Shown in pieces: positions 8,132 to 18,060 of a DNA stretch of 64,000 nt. Made by a program: the position numbers and the translations under genes. The stretch spans positions 1 through 64,000 of the forward strand of contig NZ_QPJM01000007.1 of assembly GCF_003337575.1 (NCBI RefSeq), read 5' to 3'. The number at the start of each line of letters is the position of its first letter. Position 1 is the stretch's first letter. The notes below the pieces were generated by a model. It did no database searches, was not told the origin of the DNA, and saw nothing but the letters and a program-made list of their open reading frames with translations. Source of the DNA: Phyllobacterium bourgognense. GTDB taxonomy: Bacteria; Pseudomonadota; Alphaproteobacteria; Rhizobiales; Rhizobiaceae.

Positions 8132-9715
8132 ATGAAGTTGGCTAAGGATAAAAAGAGTGGCAAACCAAAGAAGGGTGGAGGTCAACCCAATATTCTCGTT
8201 ATTTGGGGTGACGATATCGGCATCTCCAATCTGAGCTGCTACAGCCGCGGCTTGATGGGATATCAGACGCCCAATATCGATCGCCTCGCCAAGGAAGGCA
8301 TGATGTTTACCGACAGCTATGGTGAGCAGTCGTGCACGGCCGGAAGGTCTTCCTTCATCACTGGCCAGAGCGCTTACAGGACAGGCTTGTCCAAGGTCGG
8401 CATTCCAGGCGCATCGGCCGGGCTTCAGCCTGAGATCGTGACAATCGCGGACCTGTTGAAAAACCAGGGTTATGCGACAGGTCAATTCGGCAAGAATCAC
8501 CTTGGCGACCTCAACAAGTTTTTGCCCACCGTACACGGTTTCGATGAATTCTTTGGCAATCTGTACCACCTCAATGCCGAGGAAGAGCCTGAAATGTATG
8601 ACTATTTCCCGGAAAAAGACTTTCCGGGCTTTCGGGAAAACATCGGGCCTCGCGGCGTAATTCATTCCTGGGCCCAGGACAAGGACGACCCGACGGAGCA
8701 AAAGCGCTGGGGCAAGGTAGGCAAGCAGAAGATCAAGGACACCGGACCGCTGACCACCAAGCGCATGGAAACCTGCGATGAAGAATTCGTCGATGCCGCC
8801 AAGGATTTCATCAAGCGGCAGAACAGCGCCGGCAAGCCATTCTTTGTCTGGCTCAACACGACGCACATGCATCTGTTTACGCACACGAAAAAATCGAGCC
8901 TCGGACAGGCAGGGCGTTGGCAGTCTCCGTATCATGATACGATGATCGATCACGACAAGAACGTCGGCGATATGCTCGACTATCTCGACGAGCTTGGTAT
9001 CGCCGGAGACACGTTCGTCATGTATTCCACCGATAACGGTCCCCACATGAATTCATGGCCGGATGGAGGCATGACACCATTTCGCAGCGAGAAGAACTCC
9101 AATTGGGAAGGTGCCTTCCGTGTTCCGATGCTTGTGCGTTGGCCAGGGAAGATCAAGGCGGGATCGGTATCGAACGAAATCGTCCAGCACCATGATTGGT
9201 TGCCAACCTTCCTCGCCATGGCAGGCGATCCCAACGTGATGGACAAGCTCAAAAAGGGCTATACCGCCAATGGCAAGCCATTCAAGAACCATATCGACGG
9301 ATATAATCTGCTGCCCTACCTCATCGGTGAAGAAGGTAGCAGCCCGCGCAAGCTCTTCGTCTATTTCAGCGACGACGGCGATGTTCTCGGCATCCGCTAT
9401 GACAATTGGAAAGTCGTGTTCATGGAACAGCGCTGTCAGGGTACGATGCGGATTTGGGCGGAGCCATTTACGCCGCTGCGGCTGCCGAAGCTGTTCAACC
9501 TTAGGACCGATCCCTACGAGCGGGCGGATGTGACATCGAACAGCTACTATGAGTGGCAGTTGTATCACACTTATATTTTGTTTGGCGCCTACACGATTGC
9601 GGACGGGTTCGCAGCAACCTTCAAGGATTTCCCGCCCAGTCAGAAGGCGGCGAGCTTCACCATAGACGACGCGCTCGCGAAGATGGCCGAAGCAAGCAGC
9701 GGCAAATTCAACTAA
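8132..9715 (+). CDS. Cys-type arylsulfatase (alkaline phosphatase superfamily)
   Basis: 527 residues; the ATG at 8132 follows AAGAGGAGT. The sulfatase core begins at QPNILVIWGDDIG with the metal-binding Asp pair. The formylglycine motif is C68-T-A-G-R within GEQSCTAGRSS, and the later metal motif is YSTDNGPH. Cys68 must be oxidised to formylglycine for hydrolysis of sulfate esters. There is no signal peptide; the N-terminus is a short Lys/Gly-rich tail, so the enzyme should act in the cytoplasm. Its activator is encoded two genes downstream and a possible substrate importer lies between them. The sulfate ester hydrolysed is not evident. Confidence 0.93.
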   Translation: MKLAKDKKSGKPKKGGGQPNILVIWGDDIGISNLSCYSRGLMGYQTPNIDRLAKEGMMFTDSYGEQSCTAGRSSFITGQSAYRTGLSKVGIPGASAGLQPEIVTIADLLKNQGYATGQFGKNHLGDLNKFLPTVHGFDEFFGNLYHLNAEEEPEMYDYFPEKDFPGFRENIGPRGVIHSWAQDKDDPTEQKRWGKVGKQKIKDTGPLTTKRMETCDEEFVDAAKDFIKRQNSAGKPFFVWLNTTHMHLFTHTKKSSLGQAGRWQSPYHDTMIDHDKNVGDMLDYLDELGIAGDTFVMYSTDNGPHMNSWPDGGMTPFRSEKNSNWEGAFRVPMLVRWPGKIKAGSVSNEIVQHHDWLPTFLAMAGDPNVMDKLKKGYTANGKPFKNHIDGYNLLPYLIGEEGSSPRKLFVYFSDDGDVLGIRYDNWKVVFMEQRCQGTMRIWAEPFTPLRLPKLFNLRTDPYERADVTSNSYYEWQLYHTYILFGAYTIADGFAATFKDFPPSQKAASFTIDDALAKMAEASSGKFN

Positions 9716-9725
9716 AGATCGTCAA

Positions 9726-9751
9726 GGGCGGCTTTCGCAAGACGGCCGCCC
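9726..9751 (+). other. Intercistronic stem-loop between sulfatase and transporter
   Basis: GGGCGGC (9726-9732) pairs with GCCGCCC (9745-9751) across a 12-nt loop, directly after the sulfatase stop. No U-tract follows, so it is more likely an mRNA-stabilising or attenuating hairpin than a full terminator. Confidence 0.5.
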
Positions 9752-9781
9752 GCCACCCGTCAATCGGCGAGGGAAAGAGAC

Positions 9782-10651
9782 ATGACGTTGGCGCAGATCA
9801 TTGGTTTCGCGATCAATGCGAGTATGTTTCTCATTGTCTTCGCACTTGGATTGCGTGCGACTTTCGATGACATGACGTATCTGTTCCGCAGACCAAGTCT
9901 TTTCGTCCGTTCAATTCTCTCCATGAATATTTTCATGCTCGCGGTTGCGGTGCTGTTGTCGTTGCTGTTCAATCTCCACCCGGCCATCAAGATCGCGCTT
10001 GTTACGCTTGCCATTTCTCCGGTTCCGCCGGTGCTGCCGGGAAAGCAGGAAAAGGCTGGTGGCTCGGCCTCCTATACAATCGGCCTGCTGGTAGCGACGG
10101 CACTGGTTTCGATTGTGCTCGTTCCCCTCGCCATCAGTCTCCTCGGGAGTTCGTTCAACATCGAAATGCACGAACCCGAAAGCGCTATCGCTTCCGTCGT
10201 GCTGATCTCCATCATTATTCCCTTGGTAGCGGGCGTCATCGTCCGCCACTTTGCGCCTGACCTTGCAAACCGCACCGAACGCCTGATCTCCCGGTTTGCA
10301 ACGCTGCTTTTGATCGTCGCAGTCGTACCGGTCCTGTTCATCGCCTGGCACGCCATCTGGGCGTTGATCGGAAACGGAATTGTCATCATGCTCGTGCTGT
10401 TCACGCTTATCGGCGTTGCCCTCGGTCACTTCCTCGGTGGTCCCGATCCGGATGACCGCACGGTCCTCGCACTCGCCACAGGAACACGGCATCCTGGTGT
10501 TGCAATCGCCATAGCAAGCCTGAATTTTCCCGACGAGAAGGCTGTTATGGCGGTCGTGCTTTACCATCTTGCCATCGGTGCTATCGTCTCGATACCTTAT
10601 GTCAGGTGGCGCACTCGCATTCATGCAACGCTCCATCCGGAGATGAAATGA
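9782..10651 (+). CDS. SBF-family (bile acid:sodium symporter-like) transporter
   Basis: 289 residues, almost entirely hydrophobic with about 9-10 helices. Typical family traits are 'ALGLRATFDD' after the first helix, the Pro-rich 'ISPVPPVLPGKQEKAGG' re-entrant segment, and 'ATGTRHPGVAIAIAS' near the C-terminus. The family moves organic anions with Na+ across the inner membrane. It sits between a cytosolic sulfatase and its maturase, and overlaps the latter by 4 bp (ATGA). Import of a sulfated compound, or export of a product, is therefore a reasonable inference. Start ATG 9782 follows GAGGGAAAGAG. Confidence 0.8.
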   Translation: MTLAQIIGFAINASMFLIVFALGLRATFDDMTYLFRRPSLFVRSILSMNIFMLAVAVLLSLLFNLHPAIKIALVTLAISPVPPVLPGKQEKAGGSASYTIGLLVATALVSIVLVPLAISLLGSSFNIEMHEPESAIASVVLISIIIPLVAGVIVRHFAPDLANRTERLISRFATLLLIVAVVPVLFIAWHAIWALIGNGIVIMLVLFTLIGVALGHFLGGPDPDDRTVLALATGTRHPGVAIAIASLNFPDEKAVMAVVLYHLAIGAIVSIPYVRWRTRIHATLHPEMK

Positions 10652-11613
10652 TGCTCGACCAACCGGAACGAACGCAAACCAACACCGCTCCTTTCGACAA
10701 CATGGTGTGGATTCCAGGCGGCGAATTTCGCATGGGTTCGGACAACCACTACCCCGAGGAAGCCCCTGCGCACAGGGTCCGGGTCAATGGTTTCTGGATG
10801 GACAAGTTTACGGTAACCAACCGCGACTTTGTCCGTTTTGTCGAGGCGACCGGTTATATGACGCTGGCTGAAAGACCGGCCAATCCAGAAGACTATCCGG
10901 GGGCTTTGCCGGAAATGCTGGCGCCATCCTCGACGATGTTCAAGAAACCCTCGTCTCCGGTCGACATGAGCAATCATTTCAATTGGTGGGTCTATGTACG
11001 CGGCACCAATTGGCGCAACCCGCGGGGTCCCGCCAGCACAATCAAGAAGCTTGGCGATCATCCCGTCGTTCACGTCGCCTATGAGGATGTCGAAGCCTAT
11101 TGCCGCTGGGCCGGCAAGGAATTGCCGACTGAAGCGGAATGGGAATTCGCCGCCTGCGGCGGGCTGGACGGGGCCGAATATGTCTGGGGAGATGAGTTTA
11201 CCCCGGGCGGAAAGCACATGGCCAATACCTGGCAGGGCAACTTTCCTTATCGGAACACGCTCGACGATGGATACGAGTATACCTCTCCGGTGGGGTCATT
11301 TCCGGCCAACGGCTATGGTCTTTACGATATGGCCGGCAATGTATGGGAATGGACCACCGACTGGTATCGTGAGCACGGCAAGATGACGAGCCCCTGTTGC
11401 ACGGCGGACAATCCGCGTGGCGGGACGCTTGAGGAAAGCTTCGATCCGCGTCAACCCTCTATAAAGGTCGCGCGAAGGGTGACCAAGGGCGGCTCGCACC
11501 TTTGCGCACCAAACTATTGCCGGCGTTACAGACCGGCGGCGCGCATGTCGCAGCCCGTCGATACCTCGATCTCGCATCTCGGCTTCCGCTGCATCGTCCG
11601 GCCCAAGCGATAA
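10648..11613 (+). CDS. Formylglycine-generating enzyme (sulfatase maturation, SUMF1/FGE family)
   Basis: 321 residues. ATG 10648 overlaps the transporter stop; an ATG at 10651 is also possible. The FGE-sulfatase fold is recognisable from 'MVWIPGGEFRMGSD', 'HPVVHVAYEDVEAYCRWAGK', 'LPTEAEWEFAA' and 'AGNVWEWTTDWY'. The C-terminal motif GGSHLCAPNYCRRYRPAAR carries two cysteines (Cys286 and Cys291) in the positions used for copper binding and catalysis by aerobic FGE. It would convert Cys68 of the neighbouring sulfatase to formylglycine. No signal peptide, matching the cytosolic sulfatase. Confidence 0.93.
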   Translation: MMLDQPERTQTNTAPFDNMVWIPGGEFRMGSDNHYPEEAPAHRVRVNGFWMDKFTVTNRDFVRFVEATGYMTLAERPANPEDYPGALPEMLAPSSTMFKKPSSPVDMSNHFNWWVYVRGTNWRNPRGPASTIKKLGDHPVVHVAYEDVEAYCRWAGKELPTEAEWEFAACGGLDGAEYVWGDEFTPGGKHMANTWQGNFPYRNTLDDGYEYTSPVGSFPANGYGLYDMAGNVWEWTTDWYREHGKMTSPCCTADNPRGGTLEESFDPRQPSIKVARRVTKGGSHLCAPNYCRRYRPAARMSQPVDTSISHLGFRCIVRPKR

Positions 11614-11744
11614 GACACGCGATGCGGTCACTCCGGCCTGGGACGATATCGGCCGCATTGCGGCGATCGCAGTAGTCCGTACCTTTCTCAACTTTTTTTA
11701 GAGCGCGATCAACGCGACATCGGCGAACTTCAGCGCATTCCCGG

Positions 11745-13553
11745 CTAACCGCGCACTTTCACCGAAATCGTGGTGCCCTTCTTTCCAGTCGAAATATCAA
11801 ACGTCCCGTCGAGCGGGCGAAGCCGTGCCTCCATGCCGGAAAGACCAACGCCGACATTCCGGCGCTTTCGCCTTTCAATCCCGACACCATCATCCTTGAC
11901 GGTGAGCGACAGGATCGTATCGGGCTCGCTCCCCTGCCGGATCAGCCTGATCGTTGCCTTGGCGGCGTGGGAATGACGATAGATATTGGTCAGCGCTTCT
12001 TGGACAATACGGAAAATGGTGAGTTCGACACCCGGTGGGGGACGTTTTGCCGCCAATACGGGATCGACCCTTAGCTCGATTTCCAATCCGCTTCGTTCCT
12101 CAAAACCCACGACGAGCAACTCAAGAGCATTCGGAAGGCCGGATTCGTCAAGCATCGGGGGATGCAGCAGATAGGATAGTGTCCGAAGCTCCTCATTGCT
12201 TTGCGAAATGAGTTTCGATGTGCGCGCCAGCGCCCGCGAGGTTTCGCCGTCATTATCGGGCAGGAGGGATTTTACGTTCGCCAATTCCATCGCCGCGCCG
12301 ATCAGGTGTTGGCCCGTGGAATCGTGAAGATCCCTGGCAATGGAACGGCGCTCCTCATCCTGTGAAACCAGGAGGCGTTCGCTGACGTCGCGCAGCGACT
12401 CGTTCGAATACATCAGCGCAATCGAACGGCGTCGTGCGAGCCAGGCTGTGGCGAGAAACGCTGCAAGGGCGATGGCCAGAACGGTACCGTAGACACGTAT
12501 CGACTGCCGCCAGCCGGCAAGCAGCGCATTCTCGTCAATGCCGTAGGTTACATAGAACGGGAAGCCTTCGACCTTCCGATAGGCTACCAGACGGTTAACG
12601 CCTTCCGAGGATGAAACGTGGTGAAGCTCACCGGACACTGGATTCCCGGCTGTCGCCTGCTGAAACCATTCAGGTACTATTGCGCCGCCCTCCCAGAACG
12701 GGACATTCACCACGACTTCCCCGTTCCCGCGCAGGAATTGAGCGGCATCCGAGGGAGAAGCCGCTCCATCGAATAGTCTGGTGAAATATTCGATCGGCAT
12801 CGTGATCAGTATCAACCCGTCGAACTTCCCGTCTGGCTGGCGTAGGGCCTTGCTCATAGTCAAGGAAGGTTGCCCGTACACGCGGCCAATCAACGGGTCG
12901 CCTATAAATGTGACGTCCGACGGATGATCCCGATGATGGCGGAAATAATCCCGGTCGTTCACATCGAGCGACCTGTTGCGATAGCCTTCGCTGGTAGAAA
13001 CGAGTTTGCCGTCGCGGTCGACAAGGGCAATAACGCCCGAGTGCTTCAGAAACTGCTTCTGGGTAGCCAGAAATCTGATCAACCGCTCCGAGGAAGCAAT
13101 TTCCGGCCATGACATCGGTTCAACCTCCGACGAAATACCCTGAAGTACCATGTCGTTCGCCTCGAGTATCTTGCTGACATAGGCTTCGAGCAGGGCGGTC
13201 TTCTGGCGCAACTGGATTTTCGATTGCGAGACCATCCGGTCCCGGCTCTCGACAACACCGACGACGAACACCGTTATGATGACGCCAACACTCATGAGCA
13301 ACAAGAGGCCATAAGGCAAAAGCGGAAGTGCAGGGGCGTTCATCGGCACGCTGGGCGACAAGGCTTTTCCGTCCGGAAGCATAAGGCCAAGACGCCGCAG
13401 AAATGCCGGGACGGCAGCGATGCCCCAGCGATCATTGGACCGACGCAGGATTTTCACCGCCTGCTCCCGATGAGGCGCTTCAATATGCGCGGTATGGTTT
13501 TGATTTCCTGTCCGATCATCGTCCCCGAGTGAAAGTTGCTTTTGCCTCACCAT
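11745..13553 (-). CDS. NarL-type sensor histidine kinase with periplasmic Cache-like domain
   Basis: 602 residues from the ATG at 13553. No start has a clear ribosome-binding site; 13382 and 13343 are alternatives and would better suit the first membrane helix at 80-101. A periplasmic region of about 250 residues (102-352) resembles a double Cache sensor ('VALVDRDGKLVSTSEGY', 'DYFRHH'). A second helix lies at 353-373. The HisKA_3 phosphoacceptor is His410 in EERRSIARDLHDSTGQH, and the ATPase has 'VQEALTNIYRHSHA' and 'DDGVGI'. Such kinases pair with LuxR-type regulators, but none is adjacent; the orphan regulator at 2535 is a candidate. Confidence 0.88.
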   Translation of the reverse strand: MVRQKQLSLGDDDRTGNQNHTAHIEAPHREQAVKILRRSNDRWGIAAVPAFLRRLGLMLPDGKALSPSVPMNAPALPLLPYGLLLLMSVGVIITVFVVGVVESRDRMVSQSKIQLRQKTALLEAYVSKILEANDMVLQGISSEVEPMSWPEIASSERLIRFLATQKQFLKHSGVIALVDRDGKLVSTSEGYRNRSLDVNDRDYFRHHRDHPSDVTFIGDPLIGRVYGQPSLTMSKALRQPDGKFDGLILITMPIEYFTRLFDGAASPSDAAQFLRGNGEVVVNVPFWEGGAIVPEWFQQATAGNPVSGELHHVSSSEGVNRLVAYRKVEGFPFYVTYGIDENALLAGWRQSIRVYGTVLAIALAAFLATAWLARRRSIALMYSNESLRDVSERLLVSQDEERRSIARDLHDSTGQHLIGAAMELANVKSLLPDNDGETSRALARTSKLISQSNEELRTLSYLLHPPMLDESGLPNALELLVVGFEERSGLEIELRVDPVLAAKRPPPGVELTIFRIVQEALTNIYRHSHAAKATIRLIRQGSEPDTILSLTVKDDGVGIERRKRRNVGVGLSGMEARLRPLDGTFDISTGKKGTTISVKVRG

Positions 13554-13708
13554 GCTACGCTGTTGTTTTCAAACATCCTATCACAGGTCAGTGCTGGCAG
13601 CTGCGGCAAAAACTGATCCCCATGGTGCTTTGCTTGCAGAGTGAGCTTGGATCTTAATTCTTCTCCCACGCTGTGCCGGCGCAGTCCGCAAAGGAATCAT
13701 CGGTTCAC

Positions 13709-16700
13709 TCAAATGTCCAAGGCCTTTACTTCGGCTTCGGCTGGCCGCTTGCGCGTGGCACGCCACTCTTCAAAGCGCTGCATGACGACGAAGAAAGAAG
13801 GAACGAAGAGGACAGCAAGACAGGTCGAGGCGATCATGCCACTGAAGACCGTGATGCCGATAGACTTGCGGGCACTTGCGCCAGCTCCGGTCGCGAAGAC
13901 CAGTGGTGCCACGCCGAGGATGAAGGCAAACGAGGTCATCAGGATCGGCCGGAAACGAGCCCGTGCCGCGCCCGTTGCAGACTCGATGATCGATTTTCCC
14001 GAAGCACGCAACTCACGCGCCATTTCGACGATGAGAATGGCATTCTTGGCCGAAAGCGCGAGGAGCAGAATGAGTCCGATCTGCACGTAGAGATTGATCG
14101 CGACGTGCAGCCCGAGGAAAATGGAAACAGGACCGATCAAAGACAACGGCGCAGCGAGCAGCACCGATACCGGAGCGATCCAGCTTTCATATTGCCCGGC
14201 GAGCACCAGATAGACCAGCAACAGCGCAAGAGCGAAGACCAGGATCATCTGGTTGCCGACCAGCTTCTCCTGATACGACAGCGCCGTCCATTCGTAGCTC
14301 GTGCCATTCGGCAGAGTGGCGGCCGCGATCTCCTCCATAAGGTTCATCGCCTCGCCCGACGAAAATGTCGCCGCTGGTACGCCGACGATCGAAGCCGAAG
14401 GATAGAGGTTGTATAAGCTGATCAAAGAGGGACCGACGCTCGGTATGATGGTCAACACCGTTCCGAGCGAGATCATGTCGCCATTCTTGTTACGCACAGT
14501 CAGGTTGTTGATGCTGTCCGGCGTCAGGCGGAATTGTGCATCCCCCTGGACATAGATCTGGAACACCCGGCCGAACTTGTTGAACTGAGCGACATAGCTT
14601 GAGCCGAGATAACTTGCGAGGGTATCGAAAACCAGATCGGTCGTCAGCTGGAGTGATTCAACCTTCTCCCGATCGATCTCCACGGTGTATTGCGGCGCAT
14701 TGGCCTGAAAAGGTGCATTGACGCTTTGAATGCCGGACTGGGATTCAGCCGCTTTCACAATCGTATTGGTCAGGCTCTGCAGTTTGGCGAGATCGAAACT
14801 GCCGTCGCGCAGTTCCGTCTGCATGGTGAACCCGCCGGCATTGCCGATACCCTGGATCGGCGGCGGTGGAAGAACAAGTACCCTGCCCTCGCCTACACCT
14901 TTGAGTTTCGCGTTCAGCGTTTTGTAGAGCGAAGCCAGGTCCTCGCCAGGACCGCGCTTGCTCCAGTCATCGAGCATGATGTAGGCAAGGCCCGCATTGG
15001 CGAGCGCCGAATTATTGTCGAGGGCAGAGATGCCGGCAATGGTGATGACCTGAGAAACGCCCGGCGTTTCCTTCGCAGCCTTCCCCAGCTCCTCCAATGA
15101 CTTTTCCGTGCGCCCAAGGGCAGCGCCATCCGGCAGTTGCACAGCTGCCAGAAGATAACCTTGATCCTCGATAGGCAGAAAGCCGGTTGGCGCACGCGAC
15201 ATACCATAACCGGCGGCTGCGATGATGGCGAGGGCGATCACCGCCATGAGGCCGCTGCGCGCTACCATCGAACCGATCACACGGACATAGCCGTTTTCCA
15301 GGCGCTGGTAGACCGCATTGAAGCCGCGGAAAAAGAAATTTCGTTGTTCCGGCGGCACCGGGGGCCGCAACCACATGGCACACTGGGTCGGCTTCAATGT
15401 GGCAGCATTGATGGCGCTTATGAATGCCGTGGCGGCAATCACCAAGGCAAACTGTGAAAATATCTGACCTGTAATGCCGGGCAGAAACGCCGCGGGCAGA
15501 AACACAGCCATGAGAACGAGCGTGATGCCGACGATCGGCCCGAATAGCATATCCATCGCGCTGATGGCCGCGTCATGGCCGGACATGCCGCGCTCCATAT
15601 TGTGTGAGGCGCTTTCGACCACGACGATTGCGTCGTCGACGACGATGCCGATTGCCAGCACGATGGCGAACAGGGTCGAGAGGTTGACGGAAAATCCCAT
15701 GGCAGCCATCGCTGCGAAAGCGCCGATGATGGTCACAGGAACAGTCGTCGCGGGCACCAGCATGGCGCGCCAGTCCTGCAAGAAGACGAGAATGACGATC
15801 AGCACCAGAAGCGCCGCCTCGAACAAGGTCTTGTAAACCTCCCCGATTGCCTGACTGACGAAGGTCGTCGTGTCGAATGGAATGGAATAAGCAACGCCCT
15901 GCGGAAATCCGGCAGCAAGGGTCTTCATTTTGGCGCTTACGCTCTTGGCCACGTCAAGTGCATTGGCACCAGGAGACAGGAAAATCGCGAGGCCTGCGGA
16001 ATCCGACCCATCGAGCCTGAACACCTGACTATAGGTTTGCGCACCGAGCTCAACGCGGCCGATATCCCGCACTCTTGTCATGCCGCCATTGGCGTCGGTC
16101 TTGACGATGACCGCACCAAACGCGTCTGGATCATTGAGGCGGCTCTCGACGTTGATCGTATATTGGAAGGATTGGTTTTCCGGCGCAGGCGGCATGCCCA
16201 CCTGACCGGCAGTCACCTGCTCGCTCTGCTGCTGCAGCGACTGGATGACGTCCTGCGCCGTCAGTCCGCGTGCCTGCATCTTGTCAGGATCGAGCCAGAT
16301 ACGCATCGAATATTGGCCCGCGCCAAATACCGTAACATTGCCAACGCCGGGGATTCGAGCGATTTCATCTTTCAAAGCGATCGTTGCGTAATTGCTGAGG
16401 TAGAGACTGTCGTGGCTGTTGTCCGGCGAGGTCAGCGTGACGATTTCGAGGATCGACGTCGACTTCTTCTGGACATTGACCCCCTGGACCTGCACCGATT
16501 GCGGCAATGAGGCGAGCGCAGCTGAAACGCGGTTCTGGACCAGCACCTGTGCTGCGTCGAGATCGGTGCCGATGGCGAATGTGACCGTAAGCGCATAGCT
16601 GCCGTCAGAGGCCGCGTAAGACTGCATGTAGAGCATGTCCTCGACGCCGTTCACCTGCTGCTCGATCGGCAATGCTACCGTATCGATCAGCGTGCGGGCG

Positions 16701-16861
16701 CTGGCTCCGGGATAGCGGGTCGTGACCTGTACGGTTGGCGGCACGACATTCGGATATTGCGCGACCGGCAGCGAATACAGGGAAACAAAGCCGATGACGA
16801 CCATGAGGATGGCGATCACATTGGCCAGGACGGGCCGTTCTATGAAGAACTTCGAGATCAT
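13709..16861 (-). CDS. RND multidrug efflux pump, AcrB/MexB type (HAE1)
   Basis: 1050 residues, the usual AcrB length. Start 'MISKFFIERPVLANVIAILM', then 'GVEDMLYMQSYA' in the porter domain, helix TM4 with 'VDDAIVVVESA' (the Asp pair of the proton relay in GIVVDDAIVVVE), and the C-terminal 'LSAKNAILIVEMAREL' all match. It would export hydrophobic drugs or metabolites by proton antiport. The ATG overlaps the adaptor stop (ATGA), so the two are one operon. No outer-membrane TolC-type gene or dedicated repressor is next to it. Confidence 0.95.
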   Translation of the reverse strand: MISKFFIERPVLANVIAILMVVIGFVSLYSLPVAQYPNVVPPTVQVTTRYPGASARTLIDTVALPIEQQVNGVEDMLYMQSYAASDGSYALTVTFAIGTDLDAAQVLVQNRVSAALASLPQSVQVQGVNVQKKSTSILEIVTLTSPDNSHDSLYLSNYATIALKDEIARIPGVGNVTVFGAGQYSMRIWLDPDKMQARGLTAQDVIQSLQQQSEQVTAGQVGMPPAPENQSFQYTINVESRLNDPDAFGAVIVKTDANGGMTRVRDIGRVELGAQTYSQVFRLDGSDSAGLAIFLSPGANALDVAKSVSAKMKTLAAGFPQGVAYSIPFDTTTFVSQAIGEVYKTLFEAALLVLIVILVFLQDWRAMLVPATTVPVTIIGAFAAMAAMGFSVNLSTLFAIVLAIGIVVDDAIVVVESASHNMERGMSGHDAAISAMDMLFGPIVGITLVLMAVFLPAAFLPGITGQIFSQFALVIAATAFISAINAATLKPTQCAMWLRPPVPPEQRNFFFRGFNAVYQRLENGYVRVIGSMVARSGLMAVIALAIIAAAGYGMSRAPTGFLPIEDQGYLLAAVQLPDGAALGRTEKSLEELGKAAKETPGVSQVITIAGISALDNNSALANAGLAYIMLDDWSKRGPGEDLASLYKTLNAKLKGVGEGRVLVLPPPPIQGIGNAGGFTMQTELRDGSFDLAKLQSLTNTIVKAAESQSGIQSVNAPFQANAPQYTVEIDREKVESLQLTTDLVFDTLASYLGSSYVAQFNKFGRVFQIYVQGDAQFRLTPDSINNLTVRNKNGDMISLGTVLTIIPSVGPSLISLYNLYPSASIVGVPAATFSSGEAMNLMEEIAAATLPNGTSYEWTALSYQEKLVGNQMILVFALALLLVYLVLAGQYESWIAPVSVLLAAPLSLIGPVSIFLGLHVAINLYVQIGLILLLALSAKNAILIVEMARELRASGKSIIESATGAARARFRPILMTSFAFILGVAPLVFATGAGASARKSIGITVFSGMIASTCLAVLFVPSFFVVMQRFEEWRATRKRPAEAEVKALDI

Positions 16862-18060
16862 TGCGCTGCGCCGTTCGCCGCAACGGCGCTAAGATCCTTC
16901 AACTGCGGCTCTATCTTCTGGCCGGGTATGGCCGACAGCAGGCCAGTGACGACAATCCGATCTTCCGGTTTGATCCCGGTTGTAACGACACGCAATTCAC
17001 CAACCAATTGGCCGATCTCGACCTTCCGCTGTTCAACAACATCATCCTTGCCGGCAACGAGGACATAGCGCCCGCTCTGATCACTGCCAATGGCGCGATC
17101 CGGCACCAGCAGCATCCCTGGCTCTTCGAACAAGGGAACACGGACCCGGACGAAATAGCCGGGCAGCAATTGCCGATCGGCATTGGGAAGGACGGCACGG
17201 ACGGCAAGCATGCCGGTCGACGCCGTGATGGTGGGCGCCACATAGTCGAGCGTCCCCACATGGGGGAAACCGGTTTCGCTTTGCGTACCGACTTCGGCAC
17301 GCACTTTTTTCAAATCCTGCGCGGTCATCCCGCGTTTCACCATATCAGCACGGATGCGCAGCACGTCCTTCTCGCTGACGTTGAAATTGACGTAGATGGG
17401 ATTGAGCTGGACAATCGTCGCAAGCGCCGTGGTGGACGCGATGACGAGTTCGCCTATCGACACCAGCCGCGCAGTAGCGACACCGTCGAACGGCGCTTTC
17501 ACCTGCGTGTAGCTCAAATTGAGCTGGGCCTGCTGGACATTGGATGCCGCCTGTTGCTGAATGGCCAGGTCGGCTTCACGTTGCGCCTCCGCCTTCTGCA
17601 GATCCTGCTGTGTAGCGAAGGTTTTGGCCACTAGCGCTGCCTGACGTTCGTATTCCGCCTGCGATAACTTTACAGACGCGTCGGCCGATGCCTTTGCGGC
17701 ATTCGCCTGGTTTAATGCTAGCTGGTAGGATTCGGGCTCGATGACGAAAAGTACCGTACCGGCTTTTACCGCATCCCCGTCATTGTACTCGATTTCCTCG
17801 ATGAAGCCTTGTACCCGTGCAACCAGCGCAGTCTGGTTAACTGCTGCGGTAGTACCAGTCACCTCAAGATAGGGCGTGACGTTCTGTTTTACCGGGAGCG
17901 CCACATCGACCTTAGGCGGCGGTGGCGGAACGTAAGTGTTCTCTTGATTACAGCCAGCTAATGTCAGCCCGAATAATGTGATGCAGGCAAAGCCTAACCT
18001 CCGGCGAGCGCCGAAAGAGCGTTCAAATTGCCGTGTGTGCAATCCACTTATTCCGGCCAT
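16858..18060 (-). CDS. RND efflux periplasmic adaptor (membrane fusion lipoprotein)
   Basis: 400 residues from the ATG at 18060, preceded by GGGGGAC; a TTG at 18072 is less likely. A signal sequence ends in a lipobox LAGC, so it is lipid-anchored like AcrA. The barrel-sandwich and hairpin domains are seen in 'GTTAAVNQTALVARVQGFI', the Ala/Gln-rich helical hairpin 'LALNQANAAKASADAS' and 'VKAPFDGVATARLVSIGE'. It bridges the inner-membrane pump to an outer-membrane channel. It overlaps the pump gene by 4 bp. Confidence 0.93.
   Translation of the reverse strand: MAGISGLHTRQFERSFGARRRLGFACITLFGLTLAGCNQENTYVPPPPPKVDVALPVKQNVTPYLEVTGTTAAVNQTALVARVQGFIEEIEYNDGDAVKAGTVLFVIEPESYQLALNQANAAKASADASVKLSQAEYERQAALVAKTFATQQDLQKAEAQREADLAIQQQAASNVQQAQLNLSYTQVKAPFDGVATARLVSIGELVIASTTALATIVQLNPIYVNFNVSEKDVLRIRADMVKRGMTAQDLKKVRAEVGTQSETGFPHVGTLDYVAPTITASTGMLAVRAVLPNADRQLLPGYFVRVRVPLFEEPGMLLVPDRAIGSDQSGRYVLVAGKDDVVEQRKVEIGQLVGELRVVTTGIKPEDRIVVTGLLSAIPGQKIEPQLKDLSAVAANGAAQ

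Noticed and set aside
8120-9046. 308-codon minus-strand frame opposite the sulfatase
   Set aside because: The plus strand carries all sulfatase motifs; the antisense frame has none and no plausible ribosome-binding site.
11690-11700. T-run CTTTTTTTAG between the FGE and kinase genes as a terminator
   Set aside because: No stem lies directly before it; the nearest pairing (CGGCC/GGCCG) is about 35 bp upstream.
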